A DNA stretch of 8,784 nt from Lachnospiraceae bacterium (lineage in GTDB: Bacteria; Bacillota; Clostridia; Lachnospirales; Lachnospiraceae). Below are positions 6,220 through 8,784 of the stretch, piece by piece; the first letter of the stretch is position 1, and each line of letters opens with the position of its first letter. Under the pieces are notes generated by a model, which saw nothing but the letters and a program-made list of their open reading frames with translations, did not search any database and was not told where the DNA came from. The stretch covers positions 1-8,784 of the forward strand of contig VSNH01000047.1 in assembly GCA_009774215.1 (NCBI GenBank). The letters are read 5' to 3'. A program made the position numbers and the translations under genes.

Positions 6220-6323
6220 GGTTCTGCTCCCTTCCCGTCGGTTACGTCCAGTCGCCTTCCTGCCAAAGTCAAAGGCCCCGTTACCAAAAATAAATATCCC
6301 GCTGTCTGCGGGCACCAAACGCG

Positions 6324-6333
6324 CAAGCGGTTG
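6324..6333 (-). promoter_or_regulatory. LacI-family operator-like site B (autoregulatory)
   Basis: On the minus strand CAACCGCTTG, core CAAnCGnTTG, beginning 9 bases downstream of the -10 box at 6343-6348. The extended 16-mer GAACAACCGCTTGCGC (6321-6336) matches site A at 14 of 16 bases, and both sites have the same geometry relative to their -10 boxes. Confidence 0.65.
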
Positions 6334-6342
6334 TTCGATATT

Positions 6343-6371
6343 AGATTACCAGATTCCATACAATCGTGCAA
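6343..6371 (-). promoter_or_regulatory. promoter of the LacI-family gene
   Basis: On the minus strand TTGCAC (6366-6371), a 17-base spacer, then TAATCT (6343-6348). Transcription would start near 6336, leaving a leader of about 115 bases. The boxes are weaker than those of the other two minus-strand promoters, as is common for a regulator gene. Confidence 0.55.
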
Positions 6372-6404
6372 CCCGGTTCGGCCGCCTCCCGGCGCCTTCC
6401 TTGT

Positions 6405-6410
6405 TATAAT
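6405..6410 (+). promoter_or_regulatory. possible second, extended -10 promoter
   Basis: TGT followed by TATAAT (6402-6410) is a perfect extended -10 element facing the metallo-beta-lactamase gene, but no -35 hexamer is visible 17 bases upstream, where the sequence is GC-rich. It may be a minor start or chance. Confidence 0.25.
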
Positions 6411-6445
6411 TCGGCGCTTTCCCGTCATTTTTCCCGAACCTTTTG

Positions 6446-6475
6446 TTGTGACGGTATCGAAGAATATGCTATACT
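6446..6475 (+). promoter_or_regulatory. promoter of the metallo-beta-lactamase-fold gene
   Basis: TTGTGA (6446-6451), an 18-base spacer and TATACT (6470-6475), with TGC directly before the -10 (extended -10). Transcription would start near 6482, about 130 bases before the ATG. It is divergent from the regulator promoter, whose operator is about 110 bases upstream of its -35 box. Confidence 0.6.
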
Positions 6476-6612
6476 TAACGCATCCCATATTTTTACAACT
6501 GAATTGCTTAGAATGTTTGAAAACACGCCGGCAAACTTGCTTATGCATATTGCAGGCCGTATCTTCTGACATGCAAAGCGGCAAAAATACAAGAAAACAG
6601 GGGGATTTTACT

Positions 6613-7878
6613 ATGAAAAAATTGACGCTGAGAATCTTACATATGGTTTTGGCTGCCGCCGTCCTTCTGGGATGCACTTTCTCCGCTCCCGTGCCGGCTT
6701 TGGCCGCCGGTCTCGATCAGATGGAGGTCCACTTTATGGACGTAGGGCAGGGGGACGCCACGCTCGTTACCTGCGGCGGCCACGCCATGCTGATCGACGC
6801 GGGCGACGACTCCAAAGGCACCGCCATTCAAAATTATCTTCAAAAGCAAAAGATCACCAAGCTGGATTATCTGGTATTGACTCACCCGGATGCTGACCAC
6901 ATCGGCGGCGCACCCGTGATTATCACGAAATTTGACATCGGAAAGGTGTTTGTCTCAAACTTTGAGAAAGACAACAAAACCTATCAGAAACTGATTCAGT
7001 CGTTGGACGACAAGCGGATGAAACCGCTGACTCCAGCGGTCAATTCCAAATACACGCTGGGTACCGCCGACATTACCATCCTGGCTCCGGGCAAAACCTA
7101 CGATAATCCCAACGACGCCTCCATCGCCCTGCTTCTGAAAAACGGAACCCGTTCCTTCCTGTTTACGGGTGATGCCGGCGAGGACGCCGAGACGGATATT
7201 TTAGAGACGGGCATAGATATCTCGGCGGACGTGTATAAGGTCGGCCATCACGGCAGCAAATACTCGACTTCCAAAGATTTTTTTGAGGCGGTCGATCCCT
7301 TTTACGCAGTCATCAGCTGCGGGGAGGGCAATTCTTACGGTCATCCCCACGCGGAGACGCTGAACACGCTCCGCACAAGCGGCGTTATGGTTTATCGGAC
7401 GGACGAAGCCGGCACAATCATTGCGTCCACGGACGGCAAGTCGATCTCCTTCAACGTGCCCGCCTCCGAGAGCTGGAAGGCAGGCGAACCGACCGGCGGC
7501 AGTACCACAGCTTCCACGAAATCCGCCGCCGGAACGAAAGCCGCCTCATCACAGACAAAGAAAACGGCTCCTGCCGCGGCGTCACAAAAGGAAACAACTG
7601 CCAATGCCGGACAGAGCACATCGCCTGCGTCATCTGACCAGTCGGCAGAAACTACGCCAAAGCCGCAGAAAGAAACCGCGCCCGCTGTGGAGGAAAAACC
7701 ACAGGAAAGCGCGCCTGCTGCCACCAGCGAGCTGACTTATGTACTGAACGTCAAAACAAAAAAGTTCCACAGACCGACCTGTCATTCCCTGCCCACCACG
7801 AACAGGCAGGACAGTTCGGAGAGCCGGGACAGCATTATCTCACAGGGCTATGAGCCCTGCAAGAAATGCAATCCGTGA
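6613..7878 (+). CDS. secreted ComEC-like metallo-beta-lactamase-fold hydrolase with C-terminal Cys/His domain
   Basis: A 421-residue exported protein. Residues 1-32 form a signal peptide; cleavage near ALAA is likely, though LLGC at 18-21 could act as a weak lipobox. Residues 36-285 match the metallo-beta-lactamase domain found at the C-terminus of the DNA-uptake protein ComEC: FMDVGQGDA (41-49), metal motif HPDADH (91-96), TGD (185-187), GHHGS (211-215) and YGHPH (242-246). All ligands are present. Residues ~290-372 are a Ser/Thr/Ala/Pro/Lys linker. Residues 375-421 form a small domain (YVLNVKTKKFHRPTCHSL ... GYEPCKKC) with His386, Cys390, His391, Cys416 and Cys419, often seen at the end of clostridial secreted hydrolases. 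The start is ATG 6613, after AGGGGGA at 6599-6605. There is no membrane channel, so it is not ComEC itself; an extracellular nuclease or phosphodiesterase is inferred. Confidence 0.93.
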   Translation: MKKLTLRILHMVLAAAVLLGCTFSAPVPALAAGLDQMEVHFMDVGQGDATLVTCGGHAMLIDAGDDSKGTAIQNYLQKQKITKLDYLVLTHPDADHIGGAPVIITKFDIGKVFVSNFEKDNKTYQKLIQSLDDKRMKPLTPAVNSKYTLGTADITILAPGKTYDNPNDASIALLLKNGTRSFLFTGDAGEDAETDILETGIDISADVYKVGHHGSKYSTSKDFFEAVDPFYAVISCGEGNSYGHPHAETLNTLRTSGVMVYRTDEAGTIIASTDGKSISFNVPASESWKAGEPTGGSTTASTKSAAGTKAASSQTKKTAPAAASQKETTANAGQSTSPASSDQSAETTPKPQKETAPAVEEKPQESAPAATSELTYVLNVKTKKFHRPTCHSLPTTNRQDSSESRDSIISQGYEPCKKCNP

Positions 7879-7899
7879 CCCTTATCAAACTTTTGCTAT

Positions 7900-7915
7900 G
7901 CCCGTAATCCGGGGC
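7900..7915. terminator. short hairpin between convergent genes
   Basis: GCCC (7900-7903) pairs with GGGC (7912-7915) in the 39-bp gap between the stop at 7876-7878 and the minus-strand stop at 7918-7920. It is placed where a bidirectional terminator is expected, but the stem is short and no T-run follows on either side. Confidence 0.25.
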
Positions 7916-7917
7916 CA

Positions 7918-8784
7918 TTAATTGATGCTTAACCCGGCGCTTGCATAGCCTGTAACCGTGTTAAGCAGGGACAACCCGCTGGCCGTCGCTGAAAATACCA
8001 GCATCAAACGTGTCTGGGCAGTTACCGGGATATTGAGACCCGTAAGTGCACCGTTTAATTGTGCCCCGATGGACAGCGCCCCGGTGAGGGACGGCGATAA
8101 GCTAATCTGTGTTCCGGCGATCGGCGTAAACACATTGTTGGGCGTCGGGGACTGATAGATCTGCGCATTCACCGTGACGGAGGAACCGATCAGGGAAAGC
8201 GCCGCCGTGGTGCTGAAATAGGCGCTGAAGGCGGTAATAATCCCCGCGCGCGGCATCTGGAATGCGAAGTTGGACAGCGTGCCGCTGGCGTTTGTGATAT
8301 CAATTGCAGATCCCAGCACCGTAAGAAACTGCGCACTGTTTCCGAATCCGACAAACGCAGGAAATCCGGCAAGCCCTCCTGCTACCGTCGTCAGAGAAAC
8401 CGGCAGTCCCGACGCAAACGGGATGATGGCTCCTGTGCCTGCTACGCCCGTGGCGCCTGTAGCACCTGTCGCTCCCGTGGCGCCTGTAGCTCCTGTAGCA
8501 CCTGTCGCACCTGTAGCTCCCGTGGCTCCGTCGGCTCCTGTCGCGCCTGTAGCTCCCGCGGCTCCGTCGGCTCCCGTCGCGCCTGTAGCTCCTGTAGCTC
8601 CCGTGGCTCCGTCGGCTCCCGTCGCGCCTGTAGCTCCCGTGGCTCCGTCGGCTCCTGTCGCGCCTGTAGCTCCCGCGGCTCCGTCGGCTCCCGTCGCGCC
8701 TGTAGCTCCTGTAGCTCCCGTGGCTCCGTCGGCTCCCGTCGCGCCTGTAGCTCCCGTGGCTCCGTCGGCTCCCGTCGCGCCTGT
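7918..8784 (-). CDS. collagen-like BclB-type exosporium/surface protein, 5'-truncated by window end
   Basis: The frame is open from the stop at 7918 to the window edge, 288 codons, with the N-terminus beyond 8784. The first ~118 residues are Gly-X-Y collagen triplets, almost all Gly-Ala-Thr with periodic Gly-Ala-Asp and Gly-Ala-Ala. The C-terminal ~170 residues (from about GAIIPFASGLPVSLTTVAGG to TGYASAGLSIN) match, from memory, the BclB C-terminal domain of exosporium glycoproteins in Bacillus and Clostridia. Such proteins trimerise through the collagen stalk and display on the spore surface; the Thr residues are likely glycosylation sites (known for the family). The GTG near 8319 is an internal valine codon, not a start. 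It suggests a spore-forming host. Confidence 0.88.
   Translation of the reverse strand, partial: TGATGADGATGATGATGADGATGATGATGATGADGAAGATGATGADGATGATGATGADGATGATGATGATGADGAAGATGATGADGATGATGATGATGATGATGATGATGATGVAGTGAIIPFASGLPVSLTTVAGGLAGFPAFVGFGNSAQFLTVLGSAIDITNASGTLSNFAFQMPRAGIITAFSAYFSTTAALSLIGSSVTVNAQIYQSPTPNNVFTPIAGTQISLSPSLTGALSIGAQLNGALTGLNIPVTAQTRLMLVFSATASGLSLLNTVTGYASAGLSIN
8521..8784. repeat. 117-bp perfect tandem repeats in the collagen region
   Basis: Bases 8521-8637 and 8638-8754 are identical over all 117 positions, and 8755-8784 starts a third copy with one change (8772). Each copy is itself made of related sub-units of 36, 45 and 36 bases, coding GATGATGADGAT-type blocks of 12 or 15 residues. 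All lengths are multiples of 9, so gain or loss of a unit keeps the Gly-X-Y register. Bases 8443-8520 hold more degenerate 9-bp repeats of the same kind. Confidence 0.9.

Noticed and set aside
5413..6612. Long plus-strand N-terminal extension (400 residues) of the metallo-beta-lactamase gene
   Set aside because: It is antisense to the LacI-family gene, has no family resemblance, and the signal peptide, ribosome binding site and promoter all point to the ATG at 6613.
6637..6677. Start of a longer minus-strand gene upstream of the regulator (ORF 5961-6677)
   Set aside because: It is a different frame from the regulator and crosses the divergent promoters; no protein family is recognisable.
7918..8319. 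Stand-alone 133-residue protein starting at GTG 8319
   Set aside because: The frame stays open upstream and continues the BclB-type domain and collagen repeat, so this is only the C-terminus of a larger gene.
8443..8784. CRISPR-like or satellite repeat
   Set aside because: The repeats are contiguous without unique spacers and code in frame for Gly-X-Y collagen triplets.

Overview
The window looks like chromosomal DNA of a gut-type, spore-forming Clostridia, most likely Lachnospiraceae. The reasons are GC-rich coding with Firmicutes-style AGGAGG ribosome binding sites, sigma-A promoters of the TTGACA-N17-TATNAT type, a secreted galactan hydrolase, and a collagen-like exosporium protein. The taxonomic call is inference from gene content and style.

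Layout. Positions 1-290 hold no convincing gene. They carry a structured, inverted-repeat-bounded intergenic element plus two further hairpins. From 291 to 6219 five genes run on the minus strand. In order of transcription they are: a LacI-family regulator (6219-5203); a secreted protein of four 38-residue Cys/His repeats (5147-4500, GTG start); a GH53 endo-beta-1,4-galactanase lipoprotein (4330-2813); a 612-residue protein that looks like a DUF3863-type glycoside hydrolase/deacetylase-fold protein (2320-482); and a 72-residue zinc-ribbon protein (509-291) whose start overlaps the end of the 612-residue gene. On the plus strand, divergent from the lacI-type gene, is a secreted ComEC-like metallo-beta-lactamase hydrolase with a C-terminal Cys/His domain (6613-7878). 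It converges on a partial BclB-like collagen/exosporium gene on the minus strand (7918-8784, 5' end outside the window), whose Gly-X-Y region is built from perfect 117-bp tandem repeats.

How the parts fit. Two near-identical 16-bp sites with the LacI-type core CAAnCGnTTG lie just downstream of good sigma-A -10 boxes. One is at the promoter of the regulator gene and the other at the promoter of the 612-residue gene. The simplest reading is that the LacI-family protein represses itself and the 612-residue/zinc-ribbon pair. The galactanase lies between them and fits a pectic-galactan or carbohydrate theme, but I see no copy of the operator in front of it. The Cys/His repeat gene has its own near-consensus promoter, whose -35 box contains the regulator's stop codon.

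The least described items are the Cys/His tandem-repeat secreted protein, the 612-residue/zinc-ribbon overlapping pair under the predicted operator, and the structured element at 42-283. I found no CRISPR array, tRNA, rRNA, transposase or recognised defence system.
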